NCBI GenBank assembly: GCA_016932695.1
Contig: JAFGCH010000147.1
Location: 1-37,023 of the forward strand
Length of the DNA stretch: 37,023 nucleotides
Direction: 5' to 3'
Source: Acidimicrobiia bacterium
Lineage (GTDB): Bacteria > Actinomycetota > Acidimicrobiia > Spongiisociales > UBA11373
The notes below the pieces were generated by a model that was not told the DNA's origin, did not search any database, and saw nothing but the letters and a program-made list of their open reading frames with translations. Made by a program: the position numbers and the translations under genes. Shown here piece after piece: positions 1 through 7,226 of this stretch; position 1 is the first letter of the stretch; each line of letters begins with the position of its first letter.

Positions 1-14
1 CCTACGCCGAGGCG

Positions 15-296
15 GTGAATCGCTTTCGTCCGAAGTTCGTCGATGACGCCGTTCGGGATCTGGCGTATCGGTGGACTGAGGAGATGGTCGGCTTCTGGGT
101 GGCTTGGCACCTCTACGGCGGCTTCGAGGGCTTGAAGCGGGCCGGGTGGAGTGAGCGGACGATCTATCGGCGGCTGAAGCGGTTCCGGATGGTGTTCAAG
201 AAGCATCCGGACGAGTACTCGATGGTCGGCGTCACGCTCGATCCTGAGGCGTTCTGGAAGACGTACCTCGAACCAAAGCTCCGGGATCAGGAGTAA
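15..296 (+). CDS. Small helix-turn-helix-like protein of the integrated element, possibly 5'-truncated
   Basis: Reads as 93 residues from a GTG at 15, but the frame is open to the window edge (Tyr-Ala-Glu-Ala precede), so the true start may lie outside. The protein is basic; residues 38-62 (a short helix, AGWSERTIYRRLKRFR, then FKKHP) look like a helix-turn-helix with a basic recognition helix, so DNA binding is plausible. It lies 9 bases before the Rep-like gene, and these two with the recombinase form one compact plus-strand unit, as in small integrative elements of actinobacteria. It could be a transcriptional or excision control protein; no specific family is recognised. Confidence 0.6.
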   Translation: MNRFRPKFVDDAVRDLAYRWTEEMVGFWVAWHLYGGFEGLKRAGWSERTIYRRLKRFRMVFKKHPDEYSMVGVTLDPEAFWKTYLEPKLRDQE

Positions 297-305
297 CCGG
301 CCGTC

Positions 306-1403
306 ATGTCTCTCCCCTCCCCCTTCGGTGATCTGTCGGCACAGCTAGTGCCAGGATCGGCAGTACGGGAGCTCGCTTCCGGGATCGACTCGCTGTACCT
401 GTCCGGCCGAGCGACCCTGCCAGAGGGCTTCCTGACGGACCTCGAAGGAGCGAAGAGGCGGGCGATGGAAGGAGGCGAGCCGGTCGGCTTCACCCTCGGC
501 GGGGGTGAGTTCGGTTTGGCTCCCCACGGCTGGGGGCGATACACCTACCGCCTCTCTCACGAGTACGGGCTGATCGGGTTCACACCGAGCCGTCACCTCC
601 CGCCCGTTCGGGTGCAGCCCCGGGCCGAGCTGCTGTGGGGCCTGGGACCGGAGGCGACGGTTGATCACTTCTCGGTGATCGTGGGCTCGGTGGCCGAGGT
701 GGAGTGGTCGGTCTCCCGTGCCGACCTGTTCGCCGATGTTCAAGGCTGGTGGCCCAAGGCCGAGGAGCGGCATCGCTTCGTGTGTCGGGCGAAGACACTC
801 GACACCTTCGAGGAATCGGGCGAGCTCACCGGCTTCCAGATCGGCCGGCGCTCCGGTGGCGGACTGTCGGCTCGGCTGTACGAGAAGTCCGGGCAGGCTC
901 GGAAGACGGGAGCCGAGTGGGTCTTCGATGCATGGGGCGAGGCGTACCGGCCCGGCGAGCCGGTGTGCCGGGTGGAGCTCGAGTTCGGCCGGACCGTGCT
1001 CCGGGAGTGTGAGATCAACGGCCCGGAGAATCTGTTCGAGAACCGAGCCGGTCTGTGGGGGTACGGCACCGAGTGGCTGTCCTACCGGACCCCGACCGGC
1101 GACGGCACCCGGTCTCGGTGGCCGGTGGCCCCGGAGTGGGAGGCCATCCGGAACGTCTCCCTGCGGGATCGGCCCGTCACGGAGCAGCGAACGACGGGGC
1201 CGAAGGCGATGGCGTCGGAGCGCCTGGTCAGTCGCCAACTCAACGGGTGGCTGTCGGTTCTGGGTGCGCTCCGTGAGGTGTGGACTATCGACGAAGCGCT
1301 CGGGGCCGCCGATCCGATGCTGCGTGAATTGGAGCGGGAGACCGGGATCCCGTTCTCCGCCCGTGTGGAGAAGAAGCGGCGGCGGATGGAGTGGGGGCTA
1401 TGA
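306..1403 (+). CDS. Rep_trans/MobT-like replication-initiation or relaxase-like protein
   Basis: 365 residues. Features of the Rep_trans/MobT group of rolling-circle initiators and relaxases are visible: an early GIDSLYLSG segment (about residues 26-34), a hydrophobic strand with paired acidic residues SRADLFADV (about 138-146), and ARLYEKSGQ (about 191-199), which resembles the tyrosine-bearing motif. In the family the protein nicks one strand at the element's origin. The ATG has only a distant AGGAG upstream (the end of the previous gene). The stop TGA overlaps the ATG of a 32-codon ORF (ATGA), so translation is coupled towards the recombinase. Family assignment rests on motif resemblance only; a plain hypothetical protein of a mobile element is the alternative. 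Confidence 0.55.
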   Translation: MSLPSPFGDLSAQLVPGSAVRELASGIDSLYLSGRATLPEGFLTDLEGAKRRAMEGGEPVGFTLGGGEFGLAPHGWGRYTYRLSHEYGLIGFTPSRHLPPVRVQPRAELLWGLGPEATVDHFSVIVGSVAEVEWSVSRADLFADVQGWWPKAEERHRFVCRAKTLDTFEESGELTGFQIGRRSGGGLSARLYEKSGQARKTGAEWVFDAWGEAYRPGEPVCRVELEFGRTVLRECEINGPENLFENRAGLWGYGTEWLSYRTPTGDGTRSRWPVAPEWEAIRNVSLRDRPVTEQRTTGPKAMASERLVSRQLNGWLSVLGALREVWTIDEALGAADPMLRELERETGIPFSARVEKKRRRMEWGL

Positions 1404-1498
1404 GCGGCCGGGACTACGAGCGGGTAGCGTCCGTGCTCGTCACCGTGAGCCTCCGGATTCTCCGGAAGCGCCGTGGGGAGGAGGACGAGTCGTGTTGA
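1400..1498 (+). CDS. 32-residue ORF linking the Rep-like gene and the recombinase
   Basis: ATG at 1400 overlaps the preceding stop (ATGA), and its own stop TGA at 1496-1498 overlaps the recombinase GTG start at 1492. The peptide begins MSGRDYERVASVLVTVSLR, has a basic RKRR patch, and ends in acidic residues then Ser-Cys. The chain of overlaps suggests a translational relay that delivers ribosomes to the recombinase start. The AGGAGG that probably serves the recombinase lies inside this ORF (about 1478-1485). Whether the peptide itself does anything is unknown. Confidence 0.45.
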   Translation: MSGRDYERVASVLVTVSLRILRKRRGEEDESC

Positions 1499-2949
1499 CC
1501 GTGGCGTACTGCCGGGTCTCCACCGAGGAGCAGGCCGCTGAGGGCTACTCCATCGAGGGCCAGGCCGACAAGCTGCGGGCCTACGCCGATCTCCACGACC
1601 TCGGCCCCGTGACCCTCGTCGAGGATCCTGGCGCCTCAGGGAAGGATCTCGAACGGCCCGGCCTCCAGCAAGTGCTCGCCATGATCGAGCAGGGCCACGT
1701 CGAGCACCTGTTGGTGTGGCGGCTGGATCGGCTCTCCCGGAACCTCGGAGATCTGATCCTGCTCGCCGACACCTTCGGCAAGGCTGGGGTCGCTCTGCAC
1801 TCGTTCACCGAACGCCTCGACCTCTCGTCGGCGACGGGCCGGATGTTCTACAACGTCCTGGGATCGTTCGCCCAGTTCTACCGGGAGCAGCTCGCCGAGA
1901 ACGTCGTCATGGGGATGGCCAAGGCCGCCCAGGAAGGCAAGTGGATCAACCGCCCGAAGACCGGCTACGACCTCATCAACGGCGACCTGATTCCCAATGA
2001 TGACAGTGAGACCGTACGGCGGATCTTCCGGCTTCGTGCCGAAGGCTGCTCCTTCAGTGAGATCGAACGGCGTACCGGCGTGAAGTACTCGACGGCCAAG
2101 GGGATCATCGAGTCACGGATCTACCTCGGCGAGGTCGTGTTTCGGGGCGAGTGGTTCCCCGGCCAGCATGAAGCGCTCATCACCGAGGAAGAGTGGGAGC
2201 GGGCCCAGCGGGGATGGGTCAAAGGCCGACGTCGCCAGAGCCGCCATCCCCTCTCCGGTGTCGTCCGCTGCGGGTTGTGTGGCCGGGTGGCCGGCGTCGA
2301 TGGGAACGGCCGAGGACAACGGTTCTTCAGATGCGTGCATCGGGGCCAGGGCTGCGATCAGCCTCGACGGTCGGTTGCCGGGATCGAGCGGGCCGCCCTG
2401 CTCGGTCTGCGGATCCTGGGGCACGACGAGGCGTTGCAGGAGGCGATTCGGGGCGAGCTGCGGAGGGCGACCGGGCCGGGACCCCGCAGGGGGACGGCCC
2501 GGTCCCCCGCTCTCGCCGACCAGCTCCGGGAACGACGCCGGAAGCTCCTCGACCTGCACTACGCCGGGAGGATCAGCGCCGAGCTCTTCGCCGAGCAGGA
2601 GTCGGATCTCACCATGCAGCTCCGCTCACTCGAAGCCGAGCTGGCCGAAACCTCTCGACGCTTGCAGGAGCGGAACGAGATCGCCCAGGCGTTCGAGGAC
2701 GTCGCCCGCCATCTCGCCGATCTCGACATCGAGGAGATCTGGGAGGAAGCCGACGAGAAGCAGCGCTGGATCATCGCCTCCGATCTGCTCGACGAGATCC
2801 GCTTCTACCCCGACCACCTGGAAGTCAAGGTCTCGGGAGCGCCCCGGATGAACGTAAGCCTCCGGGAAGTGGGACTCACCGGAGGCTCTAGTTTCTACAG
2901 TGTCGGAGACCCGACCCGAACCCCTACTCCCCCATGGCCCGACCGCTAG
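1492..2949 (+). CDS. Large serine recombinase (site-specific integrase)
   Basis: 485 residues from GTG 1492, preceded by AGGAGG. The N-terminal resolvase domain begins MLTVAYCRVSTEEQ with the nucleophile Ser10 and has the later RLDRLSRN motif (about residues 80-87). A recombinase domain follows (about 160-260). A zinc ribbon (CGLCG then FFRCVHRGQGC, about 260-290) and a long charged coiled coil (about 340-430) come next, the standard order for phage/ICE integrases that join attP to attB. The frame is open upstream of 1492, but that is antisense-type read-through, because the catalytic motif fixes the start. The last 20 residues (after GGSS) are proline-rich and unlike the rest, and the stop lies in CTAG shared with the convergent thioesterase gene. 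The gene's end therefore probably lies at or near the integration junction. Confidence 0.9.
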   Translation: MLTVAYCRVSTEEQAAEGYSIEGQADKLRAYADLHDLGPVTLVEDPGASGKDLERPGLQQVLAMIEQGHVEHLLVWRLDRLSRNLGDLILLADTFGKAGVALHSFTERLDLSSATGRMFYNVLGSFAQFYREQLAENVVMGMAKAAQEGKWINRPKTGYDLINGDLIPNDDSETVRRIFRLRAEGCSFSEIERRTGVKYSTAKGIIESRIYLGEVVFRGEWFPGQHEALITEEEWERAQRGWVKGRRRQSRHPLSGVVRCGLCGRVAGVDGNGRGQRFFRCVHRGQGCDQPRRSVAGIERAALLGLRILGHDEALQEAIRGELRRATGPGPRRGTARSPALADQLRERRRKLLDLHYAGRISAELFAEQESDLTMQLRSLEAELAETSRRLQERNEIAQAFEDVARHLADLDIEEIWEEADEKQRWIIASDLLDEIRFYPDHLEVKVSGAPRMNVSLREVGLTGGSSFYSVGDPTRTPTPPWPDR

Positions 2950-3731
2950 CGCTGGTCAAGGAACAGGGCCTGGTTGGCCCGGCCGACGAAGCCCTTGGTG
3001 TCGAACAGGGCGGTATCGGAGATGCCGCGGCCGAGGGGGTCCAGGTAGGTGACGGCGTCGAGCGCGATCCACTCCCCTTCCGGCTCCCGGGCGAGGTACA
3101 CCCCCAGGTCGGTGTTGGGGAACAGCCATTCCTCGAAGGGCAGGGCCCACGAGATGCCGTTGGCCGAGTCCACCACCGCCATCAGCGTCTGGAACGGCGT
3201 CGGCACCTCCCCGGGCACGACGGGCACTCGCAGCCGGAACCACAAGGTGGCTCTCCCGGGCCGCTCCACGCTGCCCGCCACCAGGCGCTTTTCCACCCCG
3301 GAGCCGAAGAAGTCCTCGTAGTGCCGGAACGAGATGTCGTACGGCGGCAGGGTGTCGGGCAGGGGTGGCATCGGCGGCGGGGTGTCCACCGGCGGAGGCA
3401 GCGGAAGCGGGCCGGTGCGCCGCACCCGCCAGGCGAAGGCCCGCATCAGGGCGTCTCCCCCGGGTCCGATCACTTTGGCCTCCACCAGTTGCACCCGCCG
3501 GCCGGAGCGCTCCATCGCGGTCTCGACCCGCAGCGGTACCACGGGGATCTCCCCCATGATGTCGATGGTCAGCCGTACCACCCACCAGCGGTCCCCCTCC
3601 AGGGCCTCCAGCGCCCGGGCGATCAGGGCCCCGGGCGGGCCGGCGTGCAGGGCCTGCTCCGTCCACGGGCTCCGGGCCGCCTCGGTGGGCACGAAGAGGT
3701 CGCCTTCACGGTGAAACAGGGCGTCGGGCAC
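2946..3731 (-). CDS. Thioesterase family protein (acyl-CoA thioesterase-like, double hot-dog)
   Basis: 261 residues from GTG 3731. The HAGPPGALIARALE motif near the N-terminus, the WWVVRLTIDIMG strand and the second hot-dog half (about residues 150-255, WLFPNTDLGVYLAREP) fit the TesB-like/4HBT_3 family, which hydrolyses acyl-CoA thioesters or binds acyl groups. An in-frame ATG further upstream (3824) is less likely: a TAGCAT box lies exactly 7 bases before GTG 3731, giving a leaderless mRNA. It is divergent from the VOC gene. The stop TAG shares CTAG with the recombinase stop, so an element may have inserted at this gene's 3' end and supplied the last codons. Substrate unknown. Confidence 0.75.
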   Translation of the reverse strand: MPDALFHREGDLFVPTEAARSPWTEQALHAGPPGALIARALEALEGDRWWVVRLTIDIMGEIPVVPLRVETAMERSGRRVQLVEAKVIGPGGDALMRAFAWRVRRTGPLPLPPPVDTPPPMPPLPDTLPPYDISFRHYEDFFGSGVEKRLVAGSVERPGRATLWFRLRVPVVPGEVPTPFQTLMAVVDSANGISWALPFEEWLFPNTDLGVYLAREPEGEWIALDAVTYLDPLGRGISDTALFDTKGFVGRANQALFLDQR

Positions 3732-3738
3732 GGGCCCG

Positions 3739-3744
3739 ATGCTA
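3739..3744 (-). promoter_or_regulatory. -10 box of a leaderless promoter for the thioesterase gene
   Basis: TAGCAT on the minus strand followed by 7 bases and the GTG start at 3731. It matches the TANNNT -10 pattern seen before other first genes in this window. No clear -35. Confidence 0.55.
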
Positions 3745-3810
3745 TCGGCCGCCTTCCCCACGGGCGAAGCGGCTGCGATACGGTGGTTCCTCCCCGAGGA
3801 GGCATTGCGC

Positions 3811-4245
3811 ATGGCCGTCCGCATCCAAGTCGTCGTCGACTGTCACGATCCCGCCGGCCTCGGCCGCTTCTGGGCCGAGGCCCTCGGCTACGAGGAGGAG
3901 GCTCCCCCGCCGGGGTTCGACGACTGGCCCGCCTTCCTGCGCTCCATCGGGGTTTCCCAGGCCGATTCGGATAAGTACTCCGCGGTAGTGGATCCCGAGG
4001 GGACGGGGCCCCGGGTCTTCTTCGAGAGAGTGCCGGAGGACAAGGTGGTGAAGAACCGGGTGCACCTGGACCTCAGTGTGGGAGGCGGCCGGGGTGCTTC
4101 GGACGAGGAACGCCGGCAGAACGTCGCCCGGGGAGTCGCCCGCCTGGAGGGGCTGGGGGCCACGGTGGTGGGCCCCAAGGAGGAGATGGGCGTCTACTGG
4201 GTGGTGATGCAGGACCCCGAAGGCAACGAGTTCTGCCTGGACTGA
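3811..4245 (+). CDS. VOC-superfamily (glyoxalase-like) protein
   Basis: 144 residues. It opens MAVRIQVVVDCHDPAGLGRFWAEALGY, the typical first beta-alpha unit of a glyoxalase-like/VOC domain. The half-repeat NRVHLDLSVGG and the ending VVMQDPEGNEFCLD are also standard, so one full domain is present. Members bind a divalent metal or act as drug-binding or isomerising proteins; no substrate can be given. The start at ATG 3811 is chosen because GAGGAGG lies 8 bases upstream and a TACGGT -10-like box lies at 3779-3784. It is monocistronic and convergent with the YqgE gene. Confidence 0.8.
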   Translation: MAVRIQVVVDCHDPAGLGRFWAEALGYEEEAPPPGFDDWPAFLRSIGVSQADSDKYSAVVDPEGTGPRVFFERVPEDKVVKNRVHLDLSVGGGRGASDEERRQNVARGVARLEGLGATVVGPKEEMGVYWVVMQDPEGNEFCLD

Positions 4246-4266
4246 GGGGCTCGTCCGGCGCTGTGC

Positions 4267-4833
4267 TCAGTTGAGGGATGGGTCCTCCGGGAAGTCGGCG
4301 AAAAGGGCCACGGGCCCGCGCTGGCGCCGCAGCACCCGCCGCCACAGCCCGCCGGGGGCCGCGGTGAAGGGATCCTCGGCGGCAGCGGGCAGCACCCACC
4401 AGTCGCTCGAGGAGACCTCGAAGTCCAGTTGCCCCGCCGCCCAGCCGGCATATCCGGCGAAGACCCGCAGGCGCTCCAGGGCTCCCAGTTCCTCTGCCGG
4501 GGAGGCGCTGAGGTTCAGCAGGCCCAGACGATCGTCGACGGGCGTCCAGGCCTCGGATTCGGGCCTTCCGGTGCGCTCGGGGGCGAGCGCCGCCAGCCCC
4601 ACCGCCATCTCCGGCTGGACCGGGCCTCCCAGGAAGACCACGTTCGGCGGAGCCAGCGCTTCCACCCAGTCGGGGAGGGCGTCGGTTACGGGGATGCCGG
4701 TGGGGCGATTCAGCACCAGGCCCAGGGCGCCGTCCTCGTCATGGCGGCAGATGAACACCACGGTGCGGACGAAGTTGGGATCCACCAATCGCGGGCCCGC
4801 TACCAGCAGCTTGCCGCCCAGGGAGGTGCCCAT
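4267..4833 (-). CDS. YqgE/AlgH family protein
   Basis: 188 residues. It begins MGTSLGGKLLVAGPRLVDPNF and contains FICRHDEDGALGLVLNRP and VFLGGPVQP, the signature segments of the YqgE/AlgH (UPF0301) family at about residues 26-67. Length matches the family. Its molecular role is poorly known; it is a soluble cytoplasmic protein linked to alginate regulation in Pseudomonas, which need not apply here. A TAGGGT -10-like box (4848-4853 on the minus strand) would give a very short leader. The gene diverges from the membrane-protein gene at 4897. Confidence 0.9.
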   Translation of the reverse strand: MGTSLGGKLLVAGPRLVDPNFVRTVVFICRHDEDGALGLVLNRPTGIPVTDALPDWVEALAPPNVVFLGGPVQPEMAVGLAALAPERTGRPESEAWTPVDDRLGLLNLSASPAEELGALERLRVFAGYAGWAAGQLDFEVSSSDWWVLPAAAEDPFTAAPGGLWRRVLRRQRGPVALFADFPEDPSLN

Positions 4834-4883
4834 GGCCCCATGATGGCACCCTAGGCGAGCGTCATGGGCCCCTGCCGGCCGGG

Positions 4884-4889
4884 TAGGGT
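4884..4889 (+). promoter_or_regulatory. -10 box of a leaderless promoter for the LPG-synthase-like gene
   Basis: TAGGGT followed by exactly 7 bases and ATG 4897. A similar TAGGGT on the other strand (4848-4853) serves the divergent yqgE-like gene, so the two start regions are about 35 bases apart. Confidence 0.5.
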
Positions 4890-4896
4890 CGCGATC

Positions 4897-5979
4897 ATGC
4901 AGGACCCGGCAGGCCCGGCGTCCCGCCCCCGGCGGGCCCGACGCATCCTCCAGGCGGTCACCTCACTGGCCATCGGCTGGGCGCTGCTGGTCGGAGTGCT
5001 GCCCCGCCTGGCCGACCTCGGCCAGGTGTGGGAGACGGTCCGCAGCCTGACGCTGCTGAGCACCCTGGTACTCATCGGTCTCGCGGTCTGGAACCTCTTC
5101 GGGTACCAGTTCGTCATGATGGCCTCGCTGCCGGGGCTGCGCCTCCATCACGCCTTTCTGACCGGGCAAATCGCCGCCGCGGTCACCAATACCGTGCCGG
5201 CGGGGAGCGTGGTGGGCATCGGGGTGACGTACGCCGTTCTCTCCTCCTTCGGGCACGGGGCGGCTCCCATCGCCATGGCGGCGGTGCTCTCGGGATGGTG
5301 GAACACGCTGGTGATCTTCGGCCTCCCCTCGGTGGCCGCCCTCCTGCTCGCCTTGGAGGGCGGCACCAACCGCCTCCTGCTCTCGGCGGCCGCCATCGGG
5401 CTGGCCCTGCTCGCCGGGGCGATCGTGGTCCTCTTCCTGGTCTGCACCCGGGAGCGCGTCGCTCGGGCGGTGGGCCGGGGCGGGCAGCGGGTGGTGTCGT
5501 TCCTGCGGCGCCTGGTGCGCAAGGGGGAGGTTTCTGGGTGGGATGAGGGATTCGCCCGCTTTCAGCGCAACAGCGCCGTCCTGATCCGGCGGCGCTGGCA
5601 TCTGCTCACCCTGGCCACCCTGGTCAGCCACCTGTCGATCTTCTGGGTGCTGCTGGCCTGCCTGCGCGATCTGGGGGTGGGGCCGGAGGTGATCTCCTGG
5701 CCGAAGGCGCTGGGGGCCTTCGCCGTGGTGCGCCTGGCTACCGCGGTGCCCATCACCCCGGGGGGCCTGGGCCTGGTGGAGGTGGGGATGACCGCGGCGC
5801 TGAGCCTGGCCGCCGGCGAGGGGGCCGATGTAGAGGCGCCCATCATGGCTGCCGTTCTTCTGTTCCGGGCCCTCACCTACCTGCTCCAGGTGCTGCTCGG
5901 CGTGGTCTGCTACCTGCTCTGGCAGCGGGAGGCGCGCCGCCAGGCCGGGGATGCTGCCGAAGCTCCGGAGACGGCCTGA
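4897..5979 (+). CDS. LPG-synthase transmembrane / UPF0104 (YbhN-like) family membrane protein
   Basis: 360 residues from ATG 4897. After an Arg-rich cytoplasmic N-terminus come about eight hydrophobic helices (roughly residues 18-36, 43-68, 110-135, 140-175, 230-250, 260-280, 300-325, 330-350). The segment with LPGLRLHHAFLTGQIAAAV and the conserved PITPGGLGLVEVGM motif (about 287-300) identify the flippase-like domain of lysylphosphatidylglycerol synthases. The catalytic synthetase half is absent, so this is the stand-alone membrane form, probably concerned with lipid translocation; the substrate is unknown. An earlier in-frame ATG (4864) is disfavoured because the -10 box overlaps that region. 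Confidence 0.85.
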   Translation: MQDPAGPASRPRRARRILQAVTSLAIGWALLVGVLPRLADLGQVWETVRSLTLLSTLVLIGLAVWNLFGYQFVMMASLPGLRLHHAFLTGQIAAAVTNTVPAGSVVGIGVTYAVLSSFGHGAAPIAMAAVLSGWWNTLVIFGLPSVAALLLALEGGTNRLLLSAAAIGLALLAGAIVVLFLVCTRERVARAVGRGGQRVVSFLRRLVRKGEVSGWDEGFARFQRNSAVLIRRRWHLLTLATLVSHLSIFWVLLACLRDLGVGPEVISWPKALGAFAVVRLATAVPITPGGLGLVEVGMTAALSLAAGEGADVEAPIMAAVLLFRALTYLLQVLLGVVCYLLWQREARRQAGDAAEAPETA

Positions 5980-6054
5980 TTCCGCCTGACCGGAGCGAGG
6001 GCATCGACCTACACCGGCGTGTTTTCCCAGGTCGGAAGGGCTTGACGCGCCCGG

Positions 6055-6060
6055 TACCTT
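6055..6060 (+). promoter_or_regulatory. Weak -10-like box upstream of the 6093 gene
   Basis: TACCTT, with TTGACG 11 bases further upstream (too close for a standard -35). The transcript would have a leader of about 25 bases containing GGAAG 6 bases before ATG 6093. Confidence 0.3.
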
Positions 6061-6092
6061 GAGGCTGTCCCCTACCCCTGTGGAAGCCTCCC

Positions 6093-6296
6093 ATGGACTG
6101 GCTCTGGACCGACGCTCTCGCCGCTCTCCTGGTCGAGCACGACCGGGTGGAGGGGGCGCGGGTGGCGGGGTGGGTCGAACGGCCCGAGGCCTACCGCCTG
6201 CCCGAGGGGGCCGAGCCCATTGAACTGGCGCGGGAACTGCTGCGGCACGCCGCCGAGGTCCCCTGCGGGCACCAACGCCTCTTGGGGCCGTGCTGA
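6093..6296 (+). CDS. Small hypothetical protein, 67 residues
   Basis: Begins MDWLWTDALAALLVEHDRVEG; no membrane segment or recognised motif. Two cysteines lie near the C-terminus (PCGH... and a final GPC). Codon usage is like the flanking genes (GC-rich third positions), there is a GGAAG ribosome-binding site 6 bases upstream, and a strong hairpin follows within 10 bases. These together support a real gene. Function unknown. Confidence 0.6.
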   Translation: MDWLWTDALAALLVEHDRVEGARVAGWVERPEAYRLPEGAEPIELARELLRHAAEVPCGHQRLLGPC

Positions 6297-6301
6297 CGCG
6301 A

Positions 6302-6328
6302 CCGTGCCGCCGTTTGACGGCGGCACGG
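6302..6328. terminator. Strong GC hairpin between convergent genes
   Basis: Perfect 12-base-pair stem, arms CCGTGCCGCCGT and ACGGCGGCACGG, with loop TTG. It lies between the stop of the small plus-strand gene (6296) and the stop of the DsrE-like gene (6344). No T-tract follows, as is usual for high-GC actinobacterial terminators; it could serve both strands. Confidence 0.75.
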
Positions 6329-6343
6329 CGGGCTGGGAGCGGG

Positions 6344-6868
6344 CTAGACGAAGATGATCTGGGCGTCGCGGCTGAGGTCCAGGAACTCGGAGACGTTGAT
6401 AATGTCCTCGACCTCGTCGACGAAATCATCCTTGGTGAGCTTCATCATGTCGACCGACATCCTGCAGGCCCACAAGTGGCCGCCGGCGTCGTGGATCTGA
6501 GTTAGGAACTCCCTGACCGGCGGTACGCCCAGGCCCTTGATCTTGCCCCGCATCATCCACGAGGCCAGGCTGCTCATTCCCGGCAGCGCTCCCAGGGTTT
6601 GGGGCATCGCCAGCGAGGTGCTGCCGATGCGCATGGCGGTGTTCCCCACCGGGGTGAGGCTGAGCTTGTCCACGGTCTTCTTGCGGATGATGTCGAGGCC
6701 CCAGAAGGTGTAGAAGAGGTGCAGTTCGATGCCCTCCTGCACCGCTCCGTTCCCCATGATGAGGCCGGGGTAGGCCATGTCCAGGGTCCCTTTGGAGCAG
6801 ATGATGGCCAGCTTGCGGCCGGCGTCGTCATCGAAGCGGGGGGCGATGAAGCCCTCACTAATGGTCAT
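6344..6868 (-). CDS. DsrE-family (DsrE2-like) sulfur-transfer protein
   Basis: 174 residues. It opens with the DsrE fold strand KLAIICSKGTLDMAYPGLIMG and continues with GIELHLFYTFWGLDII. The helix AGGHLWACRMSVDMM carries the conserved active-site-type Cys135, and a second cysteine, Cys24, sits in the first loop as in the membrane-less DsrE2/DsrE3 group (COG2210-like). Family members carry persulfide sulfur in the cytoplasm. It is the last gene of the sulfur operon, 27 bases after the DsrC/TusE-like gene, with GGAGA before the ATG. The two proteins are probably donor/acceptor partners (inference). Confidence 0.85.
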   Translation of the reverse strand: MTISEGFIAPRFDDDAGRKLAIICSKGTLDMAYPGLIMGNGAVQEGIELHLFYTFWGLDIIRKKTVDKLSLTPVGNTAMRIGSTSLAMPQTLGALPGMSSLASWMMRGKIKGLGVPPVREFLTQIHDAGGHLWACRMSVDMMKLTKDDFVDEVEDIINVSEFLDLSRDAQIIFV

Positions 6869-6895
6869 GCGGGGTCTCCTCGGTGCGGGGGTCGG

Positions 6896-7213
6896 CTACA
6901 CGCAACCCTTGGGCTTGGGCAGTCCCGCCACGTAGGCCATCTTGCGGGCGGGCTTGCCGGGGAACAGGGTGTAGAGCGCCTTCGTGTCGACGCCGGCCAG
7001 AGTGGAGACCCGCCGCAGCGTGGCCGTCTCTCCCTGTTCGGTGTAGTCGCTCCGGAGGAACCGGATCACCTTCCAGTGCTCGTCGGTGAGGGGATCGATG
7101 CCGATCTGGCCGGCGAGGAAGGTGGCGATCTCCTCGGTCCACTGGGCGGGGTCGGTCATGAAGCCCTCGTCGTTGAGGGATACCTCACGGCCGGCGATGG
7201 TGGCAATGGGCAT
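6896..7213 (-). CDS. DsrC/TusE-like sulfur carrier with only the C-terminal cysteine
   Basis: 105 residues, family-typical length. It contains DEHWKVIRFLRSDYTEQG (about 44-61), LYTLFPGKPARKMAYVAGLPK and the conserved flexible C-terminal arm ending PKGCV. The penultimate Cys104 (CysA) is present, but the residue 11 positions earlier, where true DsrC has CysB, is Ala93. It should therefore act as a TusE-type single-cysteine sulfur acceptor and could not form the intramolecular disulfide of DsrC from sulfite reducers. The start ATG 7213 has AGGAGA 9 bases upstream. It lies between DUF1641 and the DsrE-like gene. Confidence 0.9.
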   Translation of the reverse strand: MPIATIAGREVSLNDEGFMTDPAQWTEEIATFLAGQIGIDPLTDEHWKVIRFLRSDYTEQGETATLRRVSTLAGVDTKALYTLFPGKPARKMAYVAGLPKPKGCV

Positions 7214-7226
7214 GGGCTGTGCTCTC

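Larger units (their letters stand above)
1..2949 (+). mobile_element. Right-hand part of an integrated element carrying a serine recombinase
   Basis: Four co-directional, overlapping or abutting genes (HTH-like protein, Rep_trans-like protein, 32-residue ORF, serine recombinase) precede ordinary chromosomal genes. Together they match the conserved end module of small integrative/conjugative elements or integrated plasmids. The element continues beyond the left edge. The right boundary is placed at the recombinase stop because the next gene is a convergent housekeeping-type thioesterase. The exact att site cannot be defined without the other end. Confidence 0.65.

Noticed and set aside
718-1491. 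Upstream extension of the recombinase frame
   Set aside because: Overlaps the Rep-like gene; Ser/Arg-rich shadow protein; the catalytic motif lies right after GTG 1492.
2900-2936. Possible tRNA fragment at the recombinase 3' end (GTTCGGG-like on the minus strand)
   Set aside because: No T-stem pairing or acceptor stem could be built; not a tRNA end.
4240-4269. ACTGAG ... CTCAGT inverted repeat between convergent genes
   Set aside because: Explained by the two TGA stop codons and their neighbours; the loop is too large for a terminator. The same holds for CTGAG/CTCAG between ispH and cmk.
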